From NCBI GenBank assembly GCA_965602225.1, contig CBFCYE010000061.1, forward strand, positions 1 through 9,443: 9,443 nucleotides of DNA. The letters are read 5' to 3'. Source of the stretch: Tenderia sp965602225. Lineage in GTDB: Bacteria > Pseudomonadota > Gammaproteobacteria > Tenderiales > Tenderiaceae. This document shows positions 1-6,862 of the stretch, piece by piece; within the stretch, counting starts at the first letter, position 1; every line of letters begins with the position of its first letter. The translations under genes and the position numbers were made by a program. The notes under the pieces were generated by a model. It saw nothing but the letters and a program-made list of their open reading frames with translations, did not search any database and was not told where the DNA came from.

Positions 1-57
<57 letters not shown>

Positions 58-67
58 ACAACTGCGC

Positions 68-99
68 AGTATATTACCCAAACCACCCTACCTTTACAA
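68..99 (-). promoter_or_regulatory. Candidate promoter for the initiator tRNA gene
   Basis: Reading the minus strand, TTGTAA (99-94) is followed by 17 bases and then TAATAT (76-71). Each hexamer matches the sigma-70 consensus at 4 of 6 positions. An overlapping TATACT (73-68, 5 of 6) is a better -10 but leaves a 20-base spacer. GCGC follows directly, a GC-rich discriminator typical of stringently controlled stable-RNA promoters. The tRNA begins 10 bases after TATACT, so the leader would be only a few bases long. This call is inferred from motifs alone. Confidence 0.5.
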
Positions 100-184
100 G
101 GCCTAAATCGCAATAACTACAATTACTTGCCCATTCAGTCACGTTTTCCATGCACAGGCCTTACTCACCTAATTCTTGTGGCTG

Positions 185-568
185 TCACGGCCGCCGCATA
201 AGAGTAACAAAGGCGATTGCGTAGTCTTTCTCATCGGACAAACTGATATGAGCCTCGCCCACACCGAGACAATCACAGACCTCCTGCGCTCGCCCAGAGA
301 AGCTTAAAGTTGGCTTGCCATGGTCATCATTGCTGACAGCAATCTGACTCAAACTAATACCATCACGAAAACCGGTCCCCATGGCCTTAACCGCAGCTTC
401 CTTGGCGGCAAAGCGTTTAGCGAGAAAACTGGCCGGGCTAGCGCTGTCTGCAAAACCCTGCATTTCCGGCTTGGCAAGTATGCGCTGTGCAAACTTGTCG
501 CCAAATCTCGCCAGACTTGCCTCCATCCTGGCAATGGCAACGATATCTGTACCGATACCGTGGATCAC
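185..568 (-). CDS. acpS: Holo-[acyl-carrier-protein] synthase AcpS
   Basis: AcpS transfers 4'-phosphopantetheine from coenzyme A to a serine of apo-acyl carrier protein, switching on fatty acid synthesis in the cytoplasm. The 127-residue product has the usual length. It shows the two family motifs: GIGTDIV at residues 4-10, with metal-binding Asp8, and RFAAKEAAVKA at 52-62, with metal-binding Glu57. The conserved C-terminal segment HISLSDEKDYAIAFV lies at 107-121. The start is GTG, which shares one base with the TAG stop of pdxJ (TAGTG). A GAGAG stretch lies a few bases upstream, so translation is probably coupled to pdxJ. The pdxJ-acpS pairing is widespread in proteobacteria. This is the last gene of the operon, and I see no clear intrinsic terminator after it. 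Confidence 0.96.
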   Translation of the reverse strand: MIHGIGTDIVAIARMEASLARFGDKFAQRILAKPEMQGFADSASPASFLAKRFAAKEAAVKAMGTGFRDGISLSQIAVSNDDHGKPTLSFSGRAQEVCDCLGVGEAHISLSDEKDYAIAFVTLMRRP

Positions 569-1290
569 TAGACTCTCGCTTGCAGCATCAGACGTTTGAT
601 TTCCCTCACCGCCTCTTGCAAACCAGTAAAGACAGCCCTGGCAATAATCGCATGACCTATATTCAACTCTTTGATCTGAGGGATGGCGGCAATCTGGCCA
701 ACATTCTGATAATTAAGACCGTGGCCTGCATTAACATGCAAACCCAGCGCATCTCCATGCCTGATAGCAGCCACAATCCGTTGATACTCGGCCTCACGGG
801 CCTGGCTATCTTCAGCATCGGCAAAGTGCCCGGTATGAATTTCTATCACCGGCGCCCCCACCTCAGCAGCGGCATCAATCTGGGCTGGATCGGCATCTAT
901 AAACAGAGAAGCGCGTACACCCGCCGTAGCTAAACGCTGACAAGCCTCACGGATACGCCCCTTTTGCCCCAGCACATCCAGACCGCCTTCAGTGGTTAGT
1001 TCCTCACGACTTTCAGGGACGAGACAGCACTCTTCCGGCTTGATACGTTCGGCAAATACCAACATCTCTTCGGTCACAGCCATTTCCAGATTCATACGCG
1101 ACTGCAAAATGTCCTTCAACATTTCCACATCGCGTTCCTGAATATGGCGCCGGTCTTCACGCAGATGCAATGTAATGGCATCAGCTCCAGCTTGCTCTGC
1201 CTCAATCGCCGCCTGAATCGGATCCGGGTAGCGGGTACCCCTGGCCTGTCTCAGGGTTGCTACATGGTCAATATTTACACCCAATAACAT
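568..1290 (-). CDS. pdxJ: Pyridoxine 5'-phosphate synthase PdxJ
   Basis: PdxJ condenses 1-deoxy-D-xylulose 5-phosphate with 3-amino-2-oxopropyl phosphate to form pyridoxine 5'-phosphate, the last ring-closing step of the DXP-dependent vitamin B6 pathway. The 240-residue product is a full-length TIM-barrel enzyme. Visible motifs are NIDHVATLRQARG (6-18), HLREDRRHI (42-50), NLEM (67-70), PESREELTTEGGLD (92-105), IHTGHFA (151-157), NAGHGLNYQN (187-196) and ELNIGHAI (208-215). By alignment of these motifs, His42, Glu69 and His190 correspond to the catalytic His45, Glu72 and His193 of the E. coli enzyme. The start is ATG with a good ribosome binding site (GGAG, 7 bases upstream). It begins 27 bases after recO, and its stop overlaps the start of acpS by one base. 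Confidence 0.98.
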   Translation of the reverse strand: MLLGVNIDHVATLRQARGTRYPDPIQAAIEAEQAGADAITLHLREDRRHIQERDVEMLKDILQSRMNLEMAVTEEMLVFAERIKPEECCLVPESREELTTEGGLDVLGQKGRIREACQRLATAGVRASLFIDADPAQIDAAAEVGAPVIEIHTGHFADAEDSQAREAEYQRIVAAIRHGDALGLHVNAGHGLNYQNVGQIAAIPQIKELNIGHAIIARAVFTGLQEAVREIKRLMLQARV

Positions 1291-1317
1291 ATTTCACTCC
1301 ATTCCATTTGGGCAGAA

Positions 1318-2088
1318 CTAATCTTGCCGCCTACTTAACGCAGCCGCCTCGGTGGTGCGCTGTAAATCCATCAACAACTTCCGACTATGTAATTTCTTGC
1401 CGCCCAAACAGTGATCAAGTACCAGGCGGGTCAGGCGCCTTGCATCTTTTAGATGCTGCGGCTGATCCAGATTTTCTTCAGCAAACGCCAGCAAAGAATC
1501 ACCCTTGAACAACATAGTTTGATTAACGCCATCCGCTTGCGCCAACATTGGCCCCTGGCCTGGATGGTAGTGATAACTACGATTTGCATCAATCGGATCA
1601 CCCTGCACCAGCTCATATTCAAGCATCAGACCATAGCCAATCTCTTGTAACAATTGCTTTTCAAACAAGCGCAGATGGCGTTGCAATAGCTGGGGCTGGC
1701 TCAGGCTGTCTAGTTGATTGAAAGTATATCGATAATACTCAAACAAATCAGGATGTGGATCATGACGGTGCAGCAAATGGGTCAGCAGCTCATTGATATA
1801 AAAGCTGCTCAGCAACACCGAACCAACCAATTTATGTGCGGCGCCACTTGCCTCAACGTCCGTCAGCGTAGCTAACTCACCCCGACCAGACCAGGACAGC
1901 TGCAGCGGCATAAATGGCTGCAACAAAGCCTGACGTTGACTCCGCTTACCCTTAACACCCCGGGCAACCAGACCAACACGGCCACATGAAAGTGAAAACA
2001 CTTCAAGTAACAGACTAGTATCGCGATACGGACGCTGATGCAGCACATAGGCAGGCTCGAGCAATACCTTATTATTTGCTTGCGCCAT
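1318..2088 (-). CDS. recO: DNA repair protein RecO
   Basis: RecO works with RecR, and RecF in gap repair, to load RecA onto SSB-coated single-stranded DNA. It also anneals complementary strands. The 256-residue product has the family layout: an N-terminal OB fold (about residues 8-80) containing YRDTSLLLEVFS (21-32) and RGVKGKRS (43-50), followed by a helical domain with YINELL (97-102), RLFEKQLLQEIGYG (140-153) and a C-terminal LGGKKLHSRKL (228-238). Only two cysteines are present (35 and 227), so the four-cysteine zinc motif of some RecO proteins is absent, as in E. coli RecO. The ATG start lies 17 bases after era. The only Shine-Dalgarno-like sequence is a weak CAGAG, so expression may rely partly on coupling to era. 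Confidence 0.96.
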   Translation of the reverse strand: MAQANNKVLLEPAYVLHQRPYRDTSLLLEVFSLSCGRVGLVARGVKGKRSQRQALLQPFMPLQLSWSGRGELATLTDVEASGAAHKLVGSVLLSSFYINELLTHLLHRHDPHPDLFEYYRYTFNQLDSLSQPQLLQRHLRLFEKQLLQEIGYGLMLEYELVQGDPIDANRSYHYHPGQGPMLAQADGVNQTMLFKGDSLLAFAEENLDQPQHLKDARRLTRLVLDHCLGGKKLHSRKLLMDLQRTTEAAALSRRQD

Positions 2089-2105
2089 GGTTGCGCTCTG
2101 CTTAA

Positions 2106-3008
2106 TTAGTCGTCGGTATAACCAAGGCTTCTCAGAGCGCGTTCATCTGCTGCCCAGCCTTCTTTAACCTTGACCCACAGTTTCAACAGCACCTTTTGCT
2201 CCAGCAACTTTTCCAAATCCTTACGCGCATCTTGACCGACCTTTTTGAGCCCCGCCCCACCCTTACCAATGACAATTGCCTTTTGCCCCGGCCGTGCTAC
2301 CCAGATCAAGGCATGGATCGTCGCCAGATTACCCTCGGATTCGTAGGCTTCTATTTCAACCGTCATCTCGTATGGCAGCTCCTGACCAAGCGTACGGGTC
2401 AATTTTTCACGCACAATCTCGGCTGCGATAAAACGCATGCTGCGATCGGTGATTTGATCGTCTGGATAATATGGTGCTGCAACTGGCAATAGCTTTTCAA
2501 CTTCAGCCTCAAGACAATCGACACTCTCACCGGTTTGGGCCGACAGAGGCACAATGGTATGAAAATTCATTAATCCAGAAAGATGTGCAAGATGCGGCAA
2601 TAGAGTCTCTTTCTGCAACCGATCAATCTTATTCACCACCAAAATCACAGGTACATCGCCTTGTTTAAGGCGCTCCAGAACCGCTTGATCCTCCTCTGTC
2701 CACTTCAGGCCTGAAACCACAAACAGAACCACATCGACATCTTTAAGTGCCGTTGATGCCGCCTGATTCAGATAACGGTTCATGGCCTTCTTGCCCTGGG
2801 TATGCATTCCAGGAGTATCAACATAAATCGCCTGAGACGTTTCGGTGCTATTGATGCCTAAAATCCGATGCCGGGTGGTTTGAGGTTTTCTCGAAGTGAT
2901 GCTGATCTTCTGCCCCAAAATACGATTCATCAATGTTGATTTACCAACATTTGGACGACCGATAATGGCAGCAAAACCACAACGAAAATTTATTTTTTCA
3001 TCTTGCAT
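2106..3008 (-). CDS. era: GTPase Era
   Basis: Era is an essential GTPase that binds the 3' end of 16S rRNA and checks 30S subunit maturation, with links to cell-cycle progress. The 300-residue product is full length (E. coli Era has 301). GTPase motifs are G1 GRPNVGKST (17-25), switch I with QTTRHR (43-48), G3 DTPG (64-67), G4 NKID (126-129) and G5 SAQ (156-158). The C-terminal KH domain carries the RNA-binding signature GKGGAGLKKVG (248-258), followed by the conserved helix DARKDLE. The start is ATG, 20 bases after the rnc stop. That gap is very AT-rich and has no clear Shine-Dalgarno sequence. The rnc-era-recO order is the classic one and couples two ribosome-maturation functions. Confidence 0.98.
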   Translation of the reverse strand: MQDEKINFRCGFAAIIGRPNVGKSTLMNRILGQKISITSRKPQTTRHRILGINSTETSQAIYVDTPGMHTQGKKAMNRYLNQAASTALKDVDVVLFVVSGLKWTEEDQAVLERLKQGDVPVILVVNKIDRLQKETLLPHLAHLSGLMNFHTIVPLSAQTGESVDCLEAEVEKLLPVAAPYYPDDQITDRSMRFIAAEIVREKLTRTLGQELPYEMTVEIEAYESEGNLATIHALIWVARPGQKAIVIGKGGAGLKKVGQDARKDLEKLLEQKVLLKLWVKVKEGWAADERALRSLGYTDD

Positions 3009-3028
3009 ATTAAATTTGAATTCTTTGA

Positions 3029-3703
3029 TTATTTGGCAATGGCCTTATAGGCCTTACATGCTGCCTCTTGCTCGGCCTTACGGCGACTAGCCCCTTTACC
3101 CATGACTGGCTCACTCAGACCTTCAGCCCTGCAGACAACATGAAAAATTTGGTCATGCGACTCACCCTCAACGCTCAACTGTTCATAAACAGGCAGCGGT
3201 TTCTGACGTGACTGCAACAATTCCTGTAAACGGGTTTTGGGATCTTTATCAGCCGCCTCTGGTGACACAGATTCAAGCCGCTGTTGATAAAGACGCAGAA
3301 TCAAGGCCTTCACAGCATCAAAACCACCATCTATATAAACGGCACCTAGAATGGCTTCAACGCCACAGGCAAGAATTGAATCACGGCGAAAACCGCCACT
3401 CTTCAGCTCACCTGAACCGAGCAGCAAACAATCACCCAGATTGAGTTCACGACCAATGACAGCAAGGGTGACACCCTTTACCAGACTGGCGCGAAGACGG
3501 GTCAACTCACCTTCAGTAGCGGCAGGAAAACGCTGAAACAACTCATCAGCGATAATACAACCCAATACGGCATCACCTAGAAATTCAAGCCGCTCGTTAT
3601 TTTTGCTGCCAATGCTTCGATGCGTAAGCGCCTGAACAATTAGCTGCGAATCATTAAATTGGTAGGCTAAGGCCTTGCAGAGTTTTTCCTGGGGGGATAG
3701 CAA
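3029..3703 (-). CDS. rnc: Ribonuclease III
   Basis: RNase III cleaves double-stranded RNA, processes the 30S rRNA precursor and controls some mRNAs. The 224-residue product has an endonuclease domain (about 1-150) with the signature NERLEFLGDA (36-45), then KSGGFRRDS (101-109), and a double-stranded RNA-binding domain (about 154-224) ending in GASRRKAEQEAA. Catalytic Glu37, Glu40, Asp44, Glu64 and Glu116 match E. coli Glu38, Glu41, Asp45, Glu65 and Glu117. The residue matching metal-binding Asp114 is Cys113 (codon TGT at 3367-3365). The start must be TTG, because an in-frame TGA (3706-3704) directly precedes it and no ATG or GTG lies nearby. The resulting length fits the family. It begins four bases after the DUF4845 stop, which suggests coupled translation. 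Confidence 0.97.
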   Translation of the reverse strand: MLSPQEKLCKALAYQFNDSQLIVQALTHRSIGSKNNERLEFLGDAVLGCIIADELFQRFPAATEGELTRLRASLVKGVTLAVIGRELNLGDCLLLGSGELKSGGFRRDSILACGVEAILGAVYIDGGFDAVKALILRLYQQRLESVSPEAADKDPKTRLQELLQSRQKPLPVYEQLSVEGESHDQIFHVVCRAEGLSEPVMGKGASRRKAEQEAACKAYKAIAK

Positions 3704-3707
3704 TCAA

Positions 3708-4085
3708 TCAGCGCTCTATTTCGACGATGTTATCACCAAATACAACAATCGCATCAACATTACCAATCATGTGCACACGAGCTTCATATTCGATAGAAAC
3801 CTTACGTTTCTTACCAGATGCATCAATCTTGATATGCTCGGCCGTAACAGTCTCAACATCATCGACCAGAAGCTTCTTCAGAATTAAATCTTTGACCTGA
3901 CGATCCGTCGCACCCTCTACCCGACTATCACTCTCCAAACCCTTTAAGGTTGAACTAACTTTGAAACCCTCGAGATAAAAGGGAAAAAGTTTAAGCGCCA
4001 TGGCAAAGACAAAGCCAGCCAACGCCAGTATCACCATGATACTGACCCCTGTCATGCCCCGTTGTGATTTTGGAGTTTTTAGCAT
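3708..4085 (-). CDS. DUF4845 family single-pass membrane protein
   Basis: This is a small protein of unknown function found between lepB and rnc in many gammaproteobacteria. The 125-residue product begins with a short basic stretch, then one hydrophobic segment (about residues 11-33). A hydrophilic domain follows with a charged KKRK stretch near the middle, and the C-terminus is predicted to be periplasmic. The N-terminus (QRGMTGVSIMVILALAGF) resembles a type IV prepilin leader: a basic stretch, Gly, then a hydrophobic helix. However, the position matching pilin Glu5 is serine. I chose the ATG at 4085 because AGGTGA (4096-4091) lies five bases upstream. An in-frame GTG at 4094 would add three residues but has no ribosome binding site. 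The DUF assignment rests on context and overall resemblance. The function is unknown. Confidence 0.88.
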   Translation of the reverse strand: MLKTPKSQRGMTGVSIMVILALAGFVFAMALKLFPFYLEGFKVSSTLKGLESDSRVEGATDRQVKDLILKKLLVDDVETVTAEHIKIDASGKKRKVSIEYEARVHMIGNVDAIVVFGDNIVEIER

Positions 4086-4090
4086 TATTT

Positions 4091-4096
4091 TCACCT
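4091..4096 (-). promoter_or_regulatory. Ribosome binding site for the DUF4845 gene
   Basis: On the minus strand AGGTGA lies five bases before the ATG at 4085. It contains the alternative GTG codon at 4094, which itself has only ACCACAG upstream. This favours the ATG as the start. Confidence 0.65.
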
Positions 4097-4114
4097 GTGG
4101 TAAAAGTCGTTATC

Positions 4115-4933
4115 TTAAAATACGTTACCAATGCGTTCCCACGAAACCCGCTTATGAACACCATCCCAGTTCATCCATATCATGAAGGCCTTGCCTACCA
4201 GATTCTCATCCGGGACAAAACCCCAGACACGACCGTCATTACTATTATCACGATTATCGCCCATGACAAAATAATGCCCTTCTGGGACGATATATTCACC
4301 CTCTGCTGAAGCCCTACCTCGATCCACCAAAATCTCATGCTCAACGCCAGCCAGGTTTTCCACACGTCTATCGGTGCCCGTCATATGCAGACCTTCACCT
4401 GAAGTGGTAAAGGTGCCCAGGCTGGTCTGCTTGGCCAGCTCACCATTAACATAGACCTGCTTACCAAAATAACTGATCGTATCTCCCGGCACACCGACCA
4501 CACGCTTAATGTAATCAACCGCTGGGTTTTTGGGATAACGAAATACCACTACATCGCCACGATCGGGATCACCGAGCGCAACTACCTTGCTGTTTAAAAC
4601 CGGCAAGCGAATACCATAGGTAAATTTATTGACCAGAATAAAATCACCTGACAACAGGGTTGGCATCATTGAACCAGAAGGAATCCGAAATGGCTCGACC
4701 AAAAATGAACGCAAAACCAACACCGCCAGGATAACGGGGAAGAATGAGCGGGCATATTCAACCATCAGCGGTTCTTTGTAAGCATTTGATATCAACTGCT
4801 GTTCAACACCCTGCTGCTTTAGATTATCAGCCGCCTGAGTACGCTTTGGCTTCCAGACAAATATATCGATCACCCAGATCACACCGGTGACCAGAACAGC
4901 CGTTACCATTACGGTTGCAAAATCAAAATTCAT
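4115..4933 (-). CDS. lepB: Signal peptidase I
   Basis: LepB cleaves signal peptides from exported proteins at the outer face of the inner membrane, using a Ser/Lys dyad. The 272-residue product has two N-terminal membrane segments (about 5-26 and 62-80) and a large periplasmic domain. The catalytic serine is Ser88 in RIPSGSMMPTLLSGDF (83-98), and the general-base lysine is Lys143 in DYIKRVVGVPGD (140-151). The conserved box MGDNRDNS lies at 224-231. The length is typical of shorter gammaproteobacterial LepB proteins and lacks the longer insertions of the E. coli enzyme. The ATG follows the lepA stop with no intervening base (TAAATG), so the two are almost certainly cotranscribed and translationally coupled, as lepA-lepB are in E. 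coli. Twenty bases separate its stop from the upstream candidate GTG of the next gene. Confidence 0.98.
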   Translation of the reverse strand: MNFDFATVMVTAVLVTGVIWVIDIFVWKPKRTQAADNLKQQGVEQQLISNAYKEPLMVEYARSFFPVILAVLVLRSFLVEPFRIPSGSMMPTLLSGDFILVNKFTYGIRLPVLNSKVVALGDPDRGDVVVFRYPKNPAVDYIKRVVGVPGDTISYFGKQVYVNGELAKQTSLGTFTTSGEGLHMTGTDRRVENLAGVEHEILVDRGRASAEGEYIVPEGHYFVMGDNRDNSNDGRVWGFVPDENLVGKAFMIWMNWDGVHKRVSWERIGNVF

Positions 4934-6727
4934 TTATTTTTTACCCACATCCAGTATTGCCAGAAATGCCTCCTGGGGAATATCGACATTGCCCACTGAT
5001 TTCATGCGCTTCTTGCCCTTTTTTTGCTTTTCCAGCAGCTTGCGCTTGCGACTAAGATCACCACCGTAACATTTGGCGATTACATTCTTACGCAGAGCCT
5101 TGACCGTACTACGGGCAATAATCTTGCTACCGATAGCTGCCTGGATGGCGACATCAAACATCTGCCTTGGAATCACTTCCTTCATGCGATCCACCAGGGC
5201 TCGGCCCTGAAACTCAGACTTATCACGATGGACGATGACTGCCAGGGCATCAACCACTTCACTACTGATAAGGATGTCCAATTTGACCAAGTCAGCAACT
5301 TGATAACGTTTAAACTCATAATCCAACGAGGCATAACCACGCGATACCGACTTGAGCCGATCAAAAAAGTCCAACACCACCTCGTTCAGCGGCAACTCAT
5401 AGGTCAGCTGAACCTGAGTGCCGGCATATTGCATATCCTTCTGCACACCACGCTTTTCTACGCACAGACCAATAACATTACCCAGATACTCCTGCGGCAT
5501 AAGCAGATGGGCTTCAATAATCGGTTCGCGAACTTCCTCGATAAGATTCGGCGCAGGCAGTTTGGCTGGATTATCCACCAACATCACTTCTCCGGCGGTG
5601 GTCAACACCTCATAGATAACGGTTGGCGCGGTAGTGATTAAATCGAGGTCGTATTCACGTTCAAGACGCTCCTGAACGATTTCCATATGCAACATACCAA
5701 GAAAGCCACAGCGAAAACCAAAACCCAGCGCGGTTGATGTTTCTGGCTCATAAAACAGCGCCGAGTCATTCAGTTTAAGCTTGGACAGGGCCTCACGCAT
5801 ATCCTCGTAATCTTCTGAACTACTTGGAAACAGGCCGGCAAAGACCCGTGGTTGAACCTCTTTAAAACCAGGCAGGGACTCTGTGGCAGGATTTTTAACC
5901 GTGGTAATGGTATCCCCGACTGGCGCACCATAGATTTCCTTGATGCCAGCGATCATAAAACCGACTTCACCCGCCTTGAGCTCGCCAGTATCGAGCCGCT
6001 TTGGGGTGAAAACCCCGACATGATCGACCTGGTGTTCACCTTCGGTCGACATGATTTTGACCTTGTCTTTCTTACGCAGTGTGCCATTCATCACCCGCAC
6101 CAGCGACACCACACCAACATAACTATCAAACCATGAGTCGACTATCAGGGCTTGCAACGGTGCATCAGGGTCACCTTCCGGTGGTGGAATGCACTTGACT
6201 ATGGCTTCCAGGACTTCACCGATGCCAACGCCGGTCTTGGCGCTACAGCGCGGCGCGTCATTCGCCTCGATACCGATGATGTCTTCAATTTCCTTGGCTA
6301 CTCGATCAGGGTCTGCGGCAGGCAGGTCGATCTTGTTCAGCACCGGCATTACTTCCAGCCCCTGTTCAAGGGCCGTATAACAGTTGGCTACACTCTGGGC
6401 CTCAACGCCCTGCGAGGCATCCACCACCAGCAAGGCACCTTCACAGGCCGCCAAAGAACGTGATACCTCGTAGGAAAAATCCACATGCCCGGGCGTGTCG
6501 ATAAAATTCAGCTGATAGGTTTCGCCATCATTAGCCTTGTAATTGAGCGTAACGCTCTGAGCCTTGATGGTAATGCCCCGTTCGCGCTCCAGATCCATAG
6601 AATCCAGAACCTGCTCAGACATCTCGCGGTCTTCCAGACCACCGCAGGTCTGAATTAGTCGATCAGACAGGGTGGATTTGCCGTGATCGATGTGGGCAAT
6701 GACGGAAAAATTTCGAATATGCTTCAT
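4934..6727 (-). CDS. lepA: Elongation factor 4 (LepA)
   Basis: LepA is a ribosome-associated translational GTPase linked to back-translocation, initiation and 30S assembly. The 597-residue product is full length. GTPase motifs are G1 AHIDHGKST (11-19), switch RERGITI (48-54), G3 DTPGH (77-81, including the catalytic-type His81), G4 NKID (131-134) and G5 SAK (162-164). The EF-G-like domains follow, with the family block FRCGFLGMLHMEIVQER (338-354). The lysine-rich LepA-specific C-terminal domain (KRKLLEKQKKGKKR) ends in LAILDVGKK. The start is ATG, and the Shine-Dalgarno match upstream is poor. It is the first gene of its operon in this window: a terminator and a candidate promoter precede it, and lepB follows with no spacer. 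Confidence 0.99.
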   Translation of the reverse strand: MKHIRNFSVIAHIDHGKSTLSDRLIQTCGGLEDREMSEQVLDSMDLERERGITIKAQSVTLNYKANDGETYQLNFIDTPGHVDFSYEVSRSLAACEGALLVVDASQGVEAQSVANCYTALEQGLEVMPVLNKIDLPAADPDRVAKEIEDIIGIEANDAPRCSAKTGVGIGEVLEAIVKCIPPPEGDPDAPLQALIVDSWFDSYVGVVSLVRVMNGTLRKKDKVKIMSTEGEHQVDHVGVFTPKRLDTGELKAGEVGFMIAGIKEIYGAPVGDTITTVKNPATESLPGFKEVQPRVFAGLFPSSSEDYEDMREALSKLKLNDSALFYEPETSTALGFGFRCGFLGMLHMEIVQERLEREYDLDLITTAPTVIYEVLTTAGEVMLVDNPAKLPAPNLIEEVREPIIEAHLLMPQEYLGNVIGLCVEKRGVQKDMQYAGTQVQLTYELPLNEVVLDFFDRLKSVSRGYASLDYEFKRYQVADLVKLDILISSEVVDALAVIVHRDKSEFQGRALVDRMKEVIPRQMFDVAIQAAIGSKIIARSTVKALRKNVIAKCYGGDLSRKRKLLEKQKKGKKRMKSVGNVDIPQEAFLAILDVGKK

Positions 6728-6781
6728 TAAGATAGTGACTTCGTCTGTTCAAACGCCAATACGGCATTGATTTGGGGCGCA

Positions 6782-6810
6782 ATTCTAGCGAATTTCGGCC
6801 TGGGTATAAA
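6782..6810 (-). promoter_or_regulatory. Candidate sigma-70-type promoter of the lepA operon
   Basis: On the minus strand TTTATA (6810-6805, 4 of 6 to TTGACA) is followed by exactly 17 bases and TAGAAT (6787-6782, 5 of 6 to TATAAT). The next bases are TGCGCCCCA, a GC-rich discriminator resembling those of rRNA promoters. The predicted start near 6773-6776 gives a leader of about 45-50 bases before the lepA ATG. The promoter directly follows the intrinsic terminator of the preceding operon, which supports a separate transcription unit. The call is by inspection only. Confidence 0.6.
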
Positions 6811-6811
6811 C

Positions 6812-6840
6812 AAAAAAGAAGGGGCTGAATTCAGCCCCTT
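6812..6840 (-). terminator. Intrinsic terminator after mucD
   Basis: On the minus strand, 6840-6819 is a perfect 22-base palindrome that folds into a nine-pair stem (AAGGGGCTG / CAGCCCCTT) with an AATT loop. It is followed by C and six T residues (6817-6812). This is a textbook rho-independent terminator, 22 bases after the mucD stop. On the plus strand no T run follows the hairpin, so it should act in one direction only. Confidence 0.93.
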
Positions 6841-6862
6841 GGTTTACTAAGCCATTTATGAC

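Noticed and set aside
98..162. Inverted repeat AAGGCCT (98-104) / AGGCCTT (156-162) after acpS, considered as a terminator
   Set aside because: The arms are only seven bases and separated by 51 bases. Each is almost self-palindromic, and no T run follows on the minus strand. The rest of the acpS-tRNA spacer shows nothing further.
487..933. Plus-strand open frame of 148 codons
   Set aside because: It crosses the acpS-pdxJ junction antisense to two complete, motif-bearing enzymes and has no recognisable domain.
5024..5641. Plus-strand open frame of 205 codons
   Set aside because: It lies entirely opposite lepA, which is full length with all GTPase motifs. The translated plus-strand product has no recognisable domain and looks like an antisense shadow.
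6728..6811. Possible sigma-E promoter before lepA
   Set aside because: I looked for a GAACTT-like box with a TCTGA-like box about 16 bases on. Only a partial GAAC is present, with no partner, while a sigma-70-type promoter fits better.
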